This document shows positions 9,348 through 18,974 of a stretch of 64,000 bases of DNA, piece by piece. The position numbers and the translations under genes were made by a program. Within the stretch, counting starts at the first letter, position 1; each line of letters starts with the position of its first letter. Where the stretch lies: assembly GCA_928722015.1 (NCBI GenBank), contig CAKMWI010000010.1:35248-99247 (forward strand). The letters run 5' to 3'. This DNA is from Candidatus Gastranaerophilales bacterium (lineage in GTDB: Bacteria > Cyanobacteriota > Vampirovibrionia > Gastranaerophilales > Gastranaerophilaceae). The notes beneath the pieces were generated by a model, which worked only from the letters and a program-made list of their open reading frames with translations, had not been told where the DNA came from and ran no database searches.

Positions 9348-9584
9348 TTATGTAAATCGCATTATTTGTATTTGCCAGTGTTTTGTTAATTCGTCATATA
9401 TTTCATTTACTTTGTCAATAACTTCAATTAATACAATACCATAATTAAGGCATTTATATTCTCCCATATCATGTAGCCCTATTCTAGTTTTAATATAGCA
9501 ACCATATTGAGTTAGAATTTCTTGAAGTAATTGAGCTTCTTCTTTTCTATTTGCAACAGATATTCCTATTATTGTTGTCATCAT
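9348..9584 (-). CDS. TM1266-family (iron-only hydrogenase system regulator-like) protein
   Basis: 78 residues with an ACT/NikR-C-like ferredoxin fold pattern: I-I-G-I-S-V, then LLQEILTQYGCYIKTRIGL, then a GIVLIEV strand. This matches small TM1266-type proteins often found beside [FeFe]-hydrogenase maturation genes. It has a strong AAGGAGG ribosome site. No hydrogenase or maturase gene is in the window, so the functional link rests on the family only. It probably binds a small ligand and acts as a regulator; no DNA-binding domain is visible. Confidence 0.55.
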   Translation of the reverse strand: MMTTIIGISVANRKEEAQLLQEILTQYGCYIKTRIGLHDMGEYKCLNYGIVLIEVIDKVNEIYDELTKHWQIQIMRFT

Positions 9585-9620
9585 ATCCTCCTTGTGATGG
9601 TAGGATAATTTATTAGTACA

Positions 9621-9653
9621 AAAAAAATAATACCCAGGAAGGTATTATTTTTT
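9621..9653 (-). terminator. Terminator after the 105-aa hypothetical gene
   Basis: AAAAAATAATACC / GGTATTATTTTTT stem with a 6-nt loop, between the stop at 9677 and the next gene. Confidence 0.8.
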
Positions 9654-9676
9654 ATAAGGTTAAAATTTTGATATCC

Positions 9677-9994
9677 CTATTCAATATCAAGGTTATCATC
9701 GGCTTGAAGCTGTTTTTTTCTAATGTTATGCATAACTGCATCAACTAATAACTCATAGGATTTCATACTTTCGATATTTGGAAATTCCTGTTTGAGTTGG
9801 TTTCTGACCATTGCTTCCAGCTCTTGGTCGTCAGAAAGAGATTTTATATCCTCGACACCGCTTATAGCTTCTAAATAATCAGTGGTACTTTTGTCTAACT
9901 TATTTTTGTTTGAAAACGTAAGCCAGCGCAGTCTCGGGCTAATATTTTCTTTTAATTGTTTTACTATTTTTAAATTTTTAAATCGCTCAAACAT
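9677..9994 (-). CDS. Hypothetical soluble protein (105 aa)
   Basis: Start ATG behind GAGGTAG. Basic N-terminus (ERFKNLKIVKQLKEN), then an acidic, helical C-terminal half ending DDNLDIE. No membrane segment or known motif. It lies in its own short unit, upstream of a terminator and downstream of glyS on the same strand. No function can be assigned. Confidence 0.5.
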   Translation of the reverse strand: MFERFKNLKIVKQLKENISPRLRWLTFSNKNKLDKSTTDYLEAISGVEDIKSLSDDQELEAMVRNQLKQEFPNIESMKSYELLVDAVMHNIRKKQLQADDNLDIE

Positions 9995-10108
9995 GCGCTA
10001 CCTCTTAGTTTTTTACCTTCTTGTACAATTTTAAAGTATCCTGAAAAAAATAATTGACTTTTTCATATTCTTTATTTACAAAATTTAACAAAATGTTTTG
10101 ATTTTTAA

Positions 10109-12097
10109 TTAAATTTTACTAAAATCAGTTAGATGTTCATATTTTTTTCTCAACAAAGTTAATAATGCAATTCTGTTGTTTTTAATATTTTCGTCTTTGT
10201 CCATAACAAGAACCTCTTCAAAAAAGTTAGTTACTGTTGGATTGAGCTCTTCTAATTCTGTTAGATATGTTTTATAGTCAACATTTTCTTTTATTTCAGT
10301 AATTTTATTATACAAAGTTTTTTCAATCTGTTCAACAAAATATTTTTCGTTAACATTTGAAGCTTCTGTATCTTTTAAGATTCTTGTTACTCTGTTGGCA
10401 TTTTCAACCAATTGTGCTGAATTTAGATTAGAGACTATTTCAACTCTTTCAACATAATCAGAAATATCCGTTAATGGATTTTTCATTGAGCAGGCTTCAA
10501 GTATATTTTTATTATATTTATCAGATAATAATATAATCATTCTTTGTACAAAAAATTCATTAACTTCAGTTGCGCAATCTTTTTGTACAGGTAATAATTT
10601 AAGGGATTCTTTAATATATTTGTCAATATTAATTTTTAAATTTGCATCCAATATTGTTTTTATAACCCCTAGTGCTGCACGTCTTACACCTAGAGGATCA
10701 GATGAACCTGTTGGTTTTTTCCCTGCCGCAAAAACTGCACAAACAGTATCTATTTTATCTGCTATTCCAACAATTTGTCCTTCTATTCCTTTAGCTGTTT
10801 CAGATTCTGCATTTAATGGGAAGTAGTGTTCTTTTATTCCTTGAACGACTTTATTATTTTCTCCGGAAACTCTAGCATAATCGGAGCCGATAAATCCTTG
10901 TAATTCTGTAAATTCGAATACCAGATTTGTTGTTAAATCGGCTTTACACAGAAGTGCTGTACGTTCAATGTCCGAGGTTTCTATCTGCAAATCCTGTGCG
11001 ATTAAAGTTGATAGTTTAATAAGTCTTTGGGTTTTATCAAACATTGTTCCCATACCTTTTTGGAATGTTACACCTTTTAAGGCTTCAACATATTCTATTA
11101 AAGGTTTTTTAGTATCTTCATTAAAGAAAAATACGGCATCATCAAGTCTGGCTTTGATTACACGAATATTGCCAGCCTTAATATTTTTAAATTCATTACC
11201 AATATAGTTTGTCATTGTAATAAATTTATTAATTAATTTCCCGTCTTTATGAAGTGCAAAATATCTTTGATGTACAGCCATTACAGTAACGGTTACTTCT
11301 TCCGGAATTTCAAGATATGCAGGATCAAATTCACAAATGACAGGAACAGGATATTCTGTAATAAAGGTTACTTCTTCAAGTAAATCATCTGTATAATATG
11401 GAGTAGCTCCGAGTTTTGCTGCTTCTTCCTTAGCTTTTTCTACAATAAGTTTTTTTCTTTCATTCTGGTCAACAATGACGCAAGCGTTCCTCATTGTTTC
11501 AATATAATCTTTTGGTTCTCCAATGATTACTTTTTGCTGAGCAAATCTATGTCCTCTTGTGTATATTGAAGATTCTTTATCAATAATTTTAATCTTTACT
11601 TCATCTTTATCTAATATAGAAACAATCCATTTTATCGGACGGGAGAATTTTTCGTCATTGTACCCCCATCTCATAAAATGAGAGCCTTGAAGTTTCATAA
11701 ATATTGATGGAACATTTTCTTTTAATAGTTCGGCAATTGGTTTTCCTTTTATAATTATTTTTGCGTGTACATAATTATCTTCTAGATACAAATCTTCTTT
11801 TGAAAGATTGTTTTTTCTAGCAAATCCTTCTCCAGCTTTTGTAAGATTTCCGTTCTCATCGAAAGCTACATTTTTGATTGGTCCTTTAATAATTTTTTCT
11901 TCATCATCAGTTTTTGTTTCTAATCCGTCAACAATAACAGCAAGACGTCTTGGTGTTGCATAGACATTTATATCAGAAAATTTAACTTTGTTATCGTTTA
12001 AGAAAGTAGTAAAACCGGATTTTAATTGTTCAATTGCCTGTGGGATAAATTTATATGGCAGCTCTTCTGTTCCAACTTCTAATAAATATGTACTCAT
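10109..12097 (-). CDS. glyS: Glycyl-tRNA synthetase beta subunit
   Basis: The N-terminus LLEVGTEELPYKF is the hallmark of GlyS from the alpha2beta2 bacterial glycyl-tRNA synthetase, which charges tRNA-Gly together with GlyQ. At 662 residues it is slightly shorter than the usual ~690. The conserved HFMRWGYNDEKFSRPI and the GSSDPLGVRRAALG segment are present, the latter in the HD-like region. An AAAAGGAT ribosome site precedes the ATG. The alpha-subunit gene glyQ is not adjacent and not in the window, unlike the common glyQS operon. Confidence 0.96.
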   Translation of the reverse strand: MSTYLLEVGTEELPYKFIPQAIEQLKSGFTTFLNDNKVKFSDINVYATPRRLAVIVDGLETKTDDEEKIIKGPIKNVAFDENGNLTKAGEGFARKNNLSKEDLYLEDNYVHAKIIIKGKPIAELLKENVPSIFMKLQGSHFMRWGYNDEKFSRPIKWIVSILDKDEVKIKIIDKESSIYTRGHRFAQQKVIIGEPKDYIETMRNACVIVDQNERKKLIVEKAKEEAAKLGATPYYTDDLLEEVTFITEYPVPVICEFDPAYLEIPEEVTVTVMAVHQRYFALHKDGKLINKFITMTNYIGNEFKNIKAGNIRVIKARLDDAVFFFNEDTKKPLIEYVEALKGVTFQKGMGTMFDKTQRLIKLSTLIAQDLQIETSDIERTALLCKADLTTNLVFEFTELQGFIGSDYARVSGENNKVVQGIKEHYFPLNAESETAKGIEGQIVGIADKIDTVCAVFAAGKKPTGSSDPLGVRRAALGVIKTILDANLKINIDKYIKESLKLLPVQKDCATEVNEFFVQRMIILLSDKYNKNILEACSMKNPLTDISDYVERVEIVSNLNSAQLVENANRVTRILKDTEASNVNEKYFVEQIEKTLYNKITEIKENVDYKTYLTELEELNPTVTNFFEEVLVMDKDENIKNNRIALLTLLRKKYEHLTDFSKI

Positions 12098-12219
12098 TTT
12101 ATATCCTTTTATTCTCTAACATCCTTACGAAGATTATAGTAAAAGCACGTTTCAATGTAAACTATTGTTTAAATATTATTAAATATCCGCCTTTTAAAAA
12201 ATATATATTTGTATCCTCT

Positions 12220-14181
12220 TTAATATTTTTGCTTTTTAGTAAGTTTTAATTCCATGTTTGCTTTTTTTATATCAAAATCAGGTTTCAGTTCAAAAGTTTT
12301 TTCATAATCGCCTTTTGATTTTTCTTCGTCTCCGAGATTTTTGTATATAAGGCTTCTTAAGTAGTATAAATCAGGAAGATCTTCCTTTAGGGCATTTTTA
12401 ATGGCCGGGGCTGCATTTTGCAGTGCTTTTTCATAATCTTTGAGCGTATAATATAAGGAGGTTTTAAGTTTGTAGCCGTCAGGATTGTTTTTATCAAGTT
12501 CTGTAGCCTTATCAAGGTGTTTTAAAGCTTTTTTTAATTTTCCAATATTCATTTCTATCCAGGCTAAGTTTATAAAAGTTGTTGGATCTTCAGGTGCAAT
12601 TTTAACAGCTTTTTGAGCAAGAGTTAATCCTTCTTCAATTTTATGCATTAAAAATAGCAGACGAGATTTATTTAAGTATGCTAGCGGGTTATCAGGGCAA
12701 AGTTCAATTACTTTATCATAATATCTTATTGCCAGTTTATATTTTTTTAATATGTCATAGCAATATGCTTTCCTGGCAAGAGTAAGAGCATAAAATTTTA
12801 TATCATCATCGTCTTTGCAGTGACAGTGTTTGAGAATATAATTTGTATATTTTATTGCCTGTTGAAATTCTTTCATTTGACATTTTACAAATGTAATCAT
12901 TTGATATATTCTTAAATTTTTGGGATATTTTATCAGGTAGCTGTTTAAAAGTTTTTCAAATTTTGGATAATTATCTTCATTAGTGTTCTTTTCGATAATA
13001 TATTCAAGCCAGTATATATCAATTGATGGTAGTTCTTTTATCTCTTTTTCAAAAGTTTTAAAAAATTCATCATAATATTTTATAGCCAGTTTATCTTTTT
13101 TTAATAAATCATAGTAGAAGCCTTTTCTAAAAAGAGCATCAATTTTTATTTCGTCGTTGTCTTTGCAGTGTTTTAGAATGTAATTTGTATATTTTATTGC
13201 CTGTTGAAATTCTTTCATTTGACATTTTACATATGCAAGCATCTGATATATTCTTAAATCTTTCGGGTATTTTATCAGGTAGCCGTTTAAAAGTTTTTCA
13301 AATTTTGGATAATTATTTTCATTAGTGTTCTTTTCAATAATATATTTAAGCCAGAATATATCAATTGTCGGCAATTCTTTTATAGCTTTTTCAAAAGGTT
13401 CAAAAAATTCATCATACATTTTGTTGTTGAAGTAAAGCATTCCTAGCTCTTCAAATGAATCAACATCACCTAATTTTATTGCTTTCTTATAATCTGCTAT
13501 TGCACCTTTTATATCTTCTATTTCCTCTTTTACTCTTGCCCTGTAGCTATATAAATATCCTGTATCCGGCTCAATACTTATTATTTTGTTATAGATTTCA
13601 ATGAGTTTTTCCGGATTAATGTTTGGATAATCCAGATAGTAATAATCGCTAAGCTTAAAATAATTACGAATATTATTCGGTTCGTATTCTATTGCTTTAT
13701 TTATATATTTAAAAATTTCCTGTTTTGTTTTTTCAAATAATTCAGTTTTTTTATGATAGTCAGGACACTTTTCTAATAAAATTTCAGCCATTAATATGTA
13801 GTATTTATATGGATTTTCAGGCAGATGAAATTCAAACATTCTTTCGGAAAAATATAATGCGTTGTCTATATCTTTAATATCAAGTGAGTATTTTGTCATT
13901 AAATAGATACTTTCAATACTGTCAGGATTTTTAATAAGTGTAAGCATACCTAATGACAAAGCTAAGAAGTCATATCTCATATTGGCGGCAACATTTGTTT
14001 TGTGCAAAAGCTCTTTTTCAGTGTATTTACCAAGATTATTGTAAATTTCGTTTACTTCTTCAAGCCAGATTTCGTATTTTTTATGCTTTTCGGGGTGCGT
14101 TGTGTATGATTTTAAATAACTTTGATAAGCTTTTTCATAATTCTTCTCGTTAAATAATTCTTTGAATTTACAATTCAGCAT
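12220..14181 (-). CDS. TPR-repeat protein with internal tandem duplication
   Basis: 653 residues made of tetratricopeptide repeats throughout; the C-terminal ones are canonical (for example PTTFINLAWIEMNIGKLKKA). There is no signal peptide and no catalytic domain, so it is a likely protein-protein scaffold. Two copies of a ~114-residue block are nearly identical in DNA (12811-13074 and 13159-13416), showing recent in-frame duplication. Only a weak SD precedes the ATG. It lies between glyS and the secreted glycosidase operon. Confidence 0.8.
   Translation of the reverse strand: MLNCKFKELFNEKNYEKAYQSYLKSYTTHPEKHKKYEIWLEEVNEIYNNLGKYTEKELLHKTNVAANMRYDFLALSLGMLTLIKNPDSIESIYLMTKYSLDIKDIDNALYFSERMFEFHLPENPYKYYILMAEILLEKCPDYHKKTELFEKTKQEIFKYINKAIEYEPNNIRNYFKLSDYYYLDYPNINPEKLIEIYNKIISIEPDTGYLYSYRARVKEEIEDIKGAIADYKKAIKLGDVDSFEELGMLYFNNKMYDEFFEPFEKAIKELPTIDIFWLKYIIEKNTNENNYPKFEKLLNGYLIKYPKDLRIYQMLAYVKCQMKEFQQAIKYTNYILKHCKDNDEIKIDALFRKGFYYDLLKKDKLAIKYYDEFFKTFEKEIKELPSIDIYWLEYIIEKNTNEDNYPKFEKLLNSYLIKYPKNLRIYQMITFVKCQMKEFQQAIKYTNYILKHCHCKDDDDIKFYALTLARKAYCYDILKKYKLAIRYYDKVIELCPDNPLAYLNKSRLLFLMHKIEEGLTLAQKAVKIAPEDPTTFINLAWIEMNIGKLKKALKHLDKATELDKNNPDGYKLKTSLYYTLKDYEKALQNAAPAIKNALKEDLPDLYYLRSLIYKNLGDEEKSKGDYEKTFELKPDFDIKKANMELKLTKKQKY
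12811..13416 (-). repeat. Direct tandem duplication inside the TPR gene
   Basis: Two ~260-bp copies (12811-13074 and 13159-13416) with a period of 342-348 bp. They share long identical runs such as the DNA for MKEFQQAIKYTNYILKHC and for YPKFEKLLN. A 6-bp in-frame difference makes the period vary. Confidence 0.85.
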
Positions 14182-14248
14182 AATAATTTGTTGTTATTCC
14201 TCTGTTATTCTTTTGTAAAGACCCAGAAGCCTTTGTTGTTAGTGGTTG

Positions 14249-16084
14249 TTATGATTTTTTTAGGTTTTGTGTCTTTTTTTTCTGCCACGGAAAAATCTTC
14301 CACTTTTTTTTTTCGGCAATAACTGTTTTTTTAGGGCGATCTTCGTTAAATGCACTAGCCATCAGTGTCGTAGTATAAACTGGTGTTGTATGTGCATAAT
14401 CAAATAAAATTATACCATTAACTTTCATTTTTCTTGTTTCATAAATTTGGCGTATTAAATCTTCAGGAGCTCCACCCATAAACGTTACAAATAATCCGGC
14501 AAGTAAATCTGTTTGTTCTGATTTTGAATTCATTACATCATTCATCATGGAGGTTAACATTTGAGAATCATAAGTTAAAAATAATGGTGTAAAACCGTCA
14601 ACATAATTATTTATTGACCAGCTTCTCCAATCTTGCTGTTTTGAGGATAGAGCAGAAGCCAAGTCTGGGAAAATAACTGTACTTATATAGACATTATTTT
14701 CTTTACCTATTTTTCCTACTTTTTTGACAAATTCAGTAACACTGTTTCTTCTATATTGATTCCAATCATACCATAGAACATCTGACGTTGTTAAATCGAT
14801 AGGATCTTTGCCAAATTGTTTTTTAAAGTCATTTCTAGCGTAGTCCGTGTATCCCCAAGAATCCATATCTGTTTTTGTAGTTGTTAGAGGGTATCTTATA
14901 TAGTCAAGATTGATTCCATCAGGTTTGTATTCTGTAATTATTTCAGTGATGAGTTCAACTAAAAATTCTTGGACTTGTGGGTTTGCCGGATCAAGGAAAT
15001 ATCCGTTATGTTCAGAGGTGGATTTTGTTGCGTTTTGTTGGTTAGCATATCGTTTAGTTTTATTTCCCCAATCAGGTCGAACAGCAAGTATACTTGACGG
15101 ATTGTGGTCGCTTGGTATATTTCCTACATAAAATGATTGAAACCAAACATGTATTTTCATATCCCTTTTGTGTGCTTCTTTTATCCATATAGCTAAAGGG
15201 TCTATGTTTTGGAATTTTTCGTATTGTACGGTAAAACCGTATTTATTCATTGTTTTGCTCGGGAAAATTGTTTTCCCATGAAAATATGTTTCTAAAAATA
15301 TATTATTAAATCCATTAGCCTTTAAATTATCAAGAGTTGTGATGATTTGTTCTTCTGTAGTTTCAGTTGGTCTTAACCATACTCCTCTCAGCTCTTCTTT
15401 TATGTATGGAACAGATGTTTTTATGGCCATATTGGCTTCATCAATGGCTTCTTGAGTATATTGCTTTAGAATAACACTGTTCTTTTTTTCGTTTTCGGCT
15501 ATTTTTAGATAATTTTCTGCAATTTGTATGTGCGAAGCAGGCAGACTATAATTATATTTTTCCATAGTGTTCTTATAGTAATCAATCATTGAATTTGCTT
15601 CTTCAATTTTTTTTCTTGCTTCATAAGTATAACTATCAGATGTGGTATAAACTGTTATTGTTTTGTTGAATATATCAACATAAACTTTTGAACCAACAGT
15701 AATATTTTGTCTAATCCAATTTTTAGCTATTCCATGTCCGCTGATAACAAGTCCGTCTTTAGGTATTGATGAATCGGCTCCACTGAGCGCAGTTACAGTA
15801 TTTTCTTGAACAATTGCTTCTGTCCCGTATTCATTTGTTCCTGTATGGATTCCATAATTTGGGGTGTAAATTATAAGTTGATTTATACCCCTTCCTCCAG
15901 GAGAGTTGTTTATAAGTATTGGGTCAATAGCATTTACTTTAAATGTTACCTGTTTAAATATTACTTCTGAAGAATTTAATGTTAATGGTTCAAACGCATT
16001 AATTTCTGTTGTTTCATTTGCTTGTACCGGTGTAATAGCAAAAAACAATGTTAAAATTATTGTTATTATGCGTTTTAACTTCAT
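14249..16084 (-). CDS. Secreted GHL10-family glycoside hydrolase-like protein
   Basis: Signal peptide (MKLKRIITIILTLFFA ... VQA) followed by a ~180-residue N-terminal region with a GHG-containing segment (LVISGHGIAKNW) and a helical linker. From about residue 228, ELRGVWLRPTE opens a (beta/alpha)8 barrel of the GHL10/DUF187 type, with FLETYFHG, NLDYIRYP and LFDYAH strands. Family members are thought to act on cell-wall or other glycans; the substrate is not established here. The C-terminus is Lys-rich. AAGGAAG precedes the ATG. It is the last gene of a three-gene unit with a TPR exoprotein and a small exported protein, 2 nt after the TPR stop. Confidence 0.8.
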   Translation of the reverse strand: MKLKRIITIILTLFFAITPVQANETTEINAFEPLTLNSSEVIFKQVTFKVNAIDPILINNSPGGRGINQLIIYTPNYGIHTGTNEYGTEAIVQENTVTALSGADSSIPKDGLVISGHGIAKNWIRQNITVGSKVYVDIFNKTITVYTTSDSYTYEARKKIEEANSMIDYYKNTMEKYNYSLPASHIQIAENYLKIAENEKKNSVILKQYTQEAIDEANMAIKTSVPYIKEELRGVWLRPTETTEEQIITTLDNLKANGFNNIFLETYFHGKTIFPSKTMNKYGFTVQYEKFQNIDPLAIWIKEAHKRDMKIHVWFQSFYVGNIPSDHNPSSILAVRPDWGNKTKRYANQQNATKSTSEHNGYFLDPANPQVQEFLVELITEIITEYKPDGINLDYIRYPLTTTKTDMDSWGYTDYARNDFKKQFGKDPIDLTTSDVLWYDWNQYRRNSVTEFVKKVGKIGKENNVYISTVIFPDLASALSSKQQDWRSWSINNYVDGFTPLFLTYDSQMLTSMMNDVMNSKSEQTDLLAGLFVTFMGGAPEDLIRQIYETRKMKVNGIILFDYAHTTPVYTTTLMASAFNEDRPKKTVIAEKKKWKIFPWQKKKTQNLKKS

Positions 16085-16086
16085 TG

Positions 16087-16770
16087 TTACTTCCTTTTTA
16101 TATTATAATATCCGGTATTTTGATATTTTAAAGCCTCTAATGCTCTGATTTTATCTGGGATTTTTGTATTATCCGGATTGACTAGATAAGCTTTTTTATA
16201 ATATTGATTTGCTCTTAATAAGTCGCCAAGCTTTTCATATATTGTTCCCATTTTCAGTAGAATATCAAAATTTTCTTTCCAGCCGTTTTCGAATGCTATG
16301 TTATAAAAGTAAATTGCCCGTGTGTAGTCTCTTCTTTTATAGTAATATTCACCAAAATAATAATTTGTTTCTGCATTATTTTTGTCTATTTTTAAAGCCT
16401 GAAAAAAATATGCTTTTGCAAATTGGTTTTTATTTTCTAAATCATATACTCTGGCCAACTGAACTATAGGGTAAAGATTTTTTGGTTCAGCCTGGCTTAA
16501 TATAAAATATTCGCCACTTGCTTTTTGCAGATAATTTTGTTTGAGTTTTGAGTCCATTTCATTCATTGCTTTATCGAAGTAGAAATCTGCCAATTTCCTA
16601 GTAGAATTTATGTCTATTTTTGAATAATCAATGAATGTATTATTGTATTGAATTTCTCCAAACTCAGCAGCTTTTGTTTGAGTATAAGTGCTCCCAAAAA
16701 TTATGAAAGCACTTATTACTAAAACTAAATTTTTATAAATCTGTATATGATGGTGTTGTGTCTGTATCAT
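16087..16770 (-). CDS. Exported TPR protein
   Basis: Start chosen at the ATG at 16770; a start further upstream would run deeper into the previous gene. An N-terminal hydrophobic stretch (LVLVISAFIIFGS) followed by QTKAAE looks like a signal peptide. The rest is TPR repeats (YFGEYYYKRRDYTRAIYFYN and AYLVNPDN), suggesting a periplasmic scaffold. The start overlaps the upstream small gene by 38 bp, and only 2 nt separate its stop from the GHL10 gene. Tight coupling suggests the three act together at the envelope. Confidence 0.7.
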   Translation of the reverse strand: MIQTQHHHIQIYKNLVLVISAFIIFGSTYTQTKAAEFGEIQYNNTFIDYSKIDINSTRKLADFYFDKAMNEMDSKLKQNYLQKASGEYFILSQAEPKNLYPIVQLARVYDLENKNQFAKAYFFQALKIDKNNAETNYYFGEYYYKRRDYTRAIYFYNIAFENGWKENFDILLKMGTIYEKLGDLLRANQYYKKAYLVNPDNTKIPDKIRALEALKYQNTGYYNIKRK

Positions 16771-17056
16771 GGTGGTAGAATGAATAATCTTCTGCTGCCG
16801 GATCTGTGTATACATACAATTTTCTCCAGAATCTTACAAATTTATTCTGTTTTTTGTATGCAGCTTCATCATCGGTATAGAATTCTTCACCGATGGCTCT
16901 GGCTTTACTAACATTAACCATTTCAGCTGTTTGAGTAGAGAATCCTTTGTTTCGAAGGTATTCTATACTTGTAGCTTCATCAACAGAAACAGCTGCTCCT
17001 GATTGAAGTTGTACTGTCATTGCTAATATTGCAATTAGTAATAATTTATTTTTCAT
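16733..17056 (-). CDS. Small exported hypothetical protein
   Basis: 107 residues from the ATG at 17056, which sits behind AGAGGTG; a GTG two codons earlier lies in that site. A signal peptide (MKNKLLLIAILAMTVQLQSG) is followed by a short mature region with DEATSIEYLRNKGFS and an aromatic C-terminus (WRKLYVYTD). It is the first gene of the GHL10 unit. No family recognised. Confidence 0.65.
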   Translation of the reverse strand: MKNKLLLIAILAMTVQLQSGAAVSVDEATSIEYLRNKGFSTQTAEMVNVSKARAIGEEFYTDDEAAYKKQNKFVRFWRKLYVYTDPAAEDYSFYHHDTDTTPSYTDL

Positions 17057-17140
17057 AATCACCTCTTTTTATAAGATTATAGCCATTTTTTATGAATGTT
17101 GCAATTATATTATAAATTGTTTACAATAATTTTTCATATA

Positions 17141-18196
17141 TTATTTGTATGATTTCATTATTACTTCTTCCAATTTATCCAGTAATTTATCTTCAGGAAC
17201 TTTGGCAATAATTTCGCCTTTTTTGAATATGTATCCTTCATTTATGCCGCCTGCAATTCCAAAATCGGCATGTTTTGCTTCGCCCGGTCCGTTAACGGCA
17301 CAACCCATAGTTGCAATTGTGATATTTTTATCTAAGTTTTTAAATTTGTCTTCAACTTTTTTTGCAAGATTTATCAAGTCTATTTGTGTTCTACCGCAGG
17401 TAGGGCAGGAAACAAAATTTACTCCTCTTTGTCTTAATTTTAAGCTTTTTAGTATTTCAAAACCTGCAAAAACTTCTTCTATAGGGTTTTCTGTAAGTGA
17501 AACTCGTATAGTGTCCCCTATCCCTTCTGCCAATAATGTTCCAAGACCGACAGATGATTTTATTAATCCGCTTTTCAATGTTCCTGCTTCTGTTATTCCT
17601 AAATGAAGAGGATAATCTGTTTTTTGAGCCATAAGTCGATATGCTTCGATTGTTGTCATAACATCCGAAGATTTTAATGATATTTTTATAAGATCGAAAT
17701 CTAAATCTTCTAGTATTTTTATGTGCTTCATTGCGCTTTCTACCATCTTTTCGGATAGAGGAATATTTTTTTCGGTCAACTCTTTTTCTAAAGAACCTGC
17801 GTTAACCCCTATTCTAATTGGTATTTTTTGTTGTTTTGCAAGGTTAACAACTTTTTCAATATTTTCTTTTTTACCAATATTGCCCGGATTAAGTCTAAGT
17901 GCGGCAATTCCGTTATTTATACATTGTATAGCCAGTCTGTAATCAAAATGTATATCAGCTATTAGTGGAACTGGAGATAATTTAACAAGTTCTTTTATAG
18001 CTTCTGCTGCATCTTTGTTGAGGACAGCTAATCTTACAAGTTCACAGCCGGCATCATGTAGTTCTTTTATTTGTGTTATTGTTTGTTCAATATTACGAGT
18101 GTCTGTATTACACATAGATTGAACTGTTATCGGATTATTATTACCGATTTTTACATTTCCTATTAAAATTTCTTTTGATTTTCTTCTTTTTATCAT
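17141..18196 (-). CDS. ispG: 4-hydroxy-3-methylbut-2-enyl diphosphate synthase
   Basis: IspG/GcpE catalyses the reductive ring opening of methylerythritol cyclodiphosphate in the MEP isoprenoid pathway, using a [4Fe-4S] cluster. A TIM-barrel N-half (ADIHFDYRLA, RLNPGNIG) and the cluster Cys in CPTCGR and TMGCAVNGPGE are visible. Start taken at the ATG at 18196 (MIKRRKSKE); the TTG at 18214 is unlikely because a -10-like TACAAT sits at 18203-18208. No SD is present and the ATG lies exactly 6 nt after this box, so a leaderless transcript is likely. Divergent from the phosphoesterase gene with only 43 bp between starts. Confidence 0.95.
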   Translation of the reverse strand: MIKRRKSKEILIGNVKIGNNNPITVQSMCNTDTRNIEQTITQIKELHDAGCELVRLAVLNKDAAEAIKELVKLSPVPLIADIHFDYRLAIQCINNGIAALRLNPGNIGKKENIEKVVNLAKQQKIPIRIGVNAGSLEKELTEKNIPLSEKMVESAMKHIKILEDLDFDLIKISLKSSDVMTTIEAYRLMAQKTDYPLHLGITEAGTLKSGLIKSSVGLGTLLAEGIGDTIRVSLTENPIEEVFAGFEILKSLKLRQRGVNFVSCPTCGRTQIDLINLAKKVEDKFKNLDKNITIATMGCAVNGPGEAKHADFGIAGGINEGYIFKKGEIIAKVPEDKLLDKLEEVIMKSYK

Positions 18197-18202
18197 AAAA
18201 TA

Positions 18203-18211
18203 ATTGTAGCA
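18203..18211 (-). promoter_or_regulatory. Extended -10 element of ispG (leaderless type)
   Basis: Minus strand TGC-TACAAT, then TATTTT, then ATG. No clear -35 box and no SD. Confidence 0.55.
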
Positions 18212-18239
18212 CAATTATACAAAAGAGAGGGTAAAATTT

Positions 18240-18974
18240 ATGAGAGTTGCTATATTATCAGATTTACATGCAAATGCACAGGCTTTAGAAGCTGTTATGA
18301 GTGATGTTGTTAATCAACAGTGTGAACATGTTTTCTGTTTGGGAGATATAGCTCTTGCAGGTCCGCAGCCTAAAGAAGTTACTGATTATGTTATGGCTCA
18401 GAATACTTGGACTGTTATTCAGGGTAATACGGATAAAATGATTGCTCAATACGGTCCTGAAGTTATTGAATTTTTGGAAGCTCAGTATCCAATTATGGCA
18501 AATGCTATTGCGGATGATGTATTGGCTCTTGATGATTCTCATAGGGCTTATTTAGAAGGATTACCTCCTCAATTAAGTTTAGATGTTGAAGGGTGTAGTG
18601 TTTTGCTTGTTCATGGGTCTCCAAGAGCAAATAATGAAGATATTTTACCAAATATGCCTATAGAAATTGTTGAAGAAATTATTGAAGGTACAACTGAAAA
18701 ATTAATTTTATGCGGGCATACGCATGTCCCTTGTGCATATCAAACAAATACAGGACAAACTGTTGTAAATGTCGGAAGTGTAGGGCGTCCTATGACTGAA
18801 AAACCAAAGGCTTGTTATGCTATTGTTGATTTTTCTCAAGGTTCATTTGAAGTCAGACACAGATTTGTTGATTATGATAATGTATTAGCTGCACAACTTG
18901 TTTCACAAAGAGGTTTTGTAGGTGCTGATAGGTTGGCTGATTTATTATTGCACCCTATAGAACGACATATTTAG
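18240..18974 (+). CDS. Metallophosphoesterase (YfcE/MJ0936-like)
   Basis: 244 residues of calcineurin-like phosphoesterase fold with all metal motifs in order: LSDLHAN, CLGDIAL, GNTDK, LVHGSPR, CGHTHVP and NVGSVGRP. It resembles the YfcE group of small cytosolic phosphodiesterases, whose natural substrates are mostly unknown. GAGAGGG precedes the ATG. Divergent from ispG. Confidence 0.85.
   Translation: MRVAILSDLHANAQALEAVMSDVVNQQCEHVFCLGDIALAGPQPKEVTDYVMAQNTWTVIQGNTDKMIAQYGPEVIEFLEAQYPIMANAIADDVLALDDSHRAYLEGLPPQLSLDVEGCSVLLVHGSPRANNEDILPNMPIEIVEEIIEGTTEKLILCGHTHVPCAYQTNTGQTVVNVGSVGRPMTEKPKACYAIVDFSQGSFEVRHRFVDYDNVLAAQLVSQRGFVGADRLADLLLHPIERHI

Noticed and set aside
17145..17606. 153-codon frame antisense to ispG
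   Set aside because: Antisense shadow of a conserved enzyme gene.
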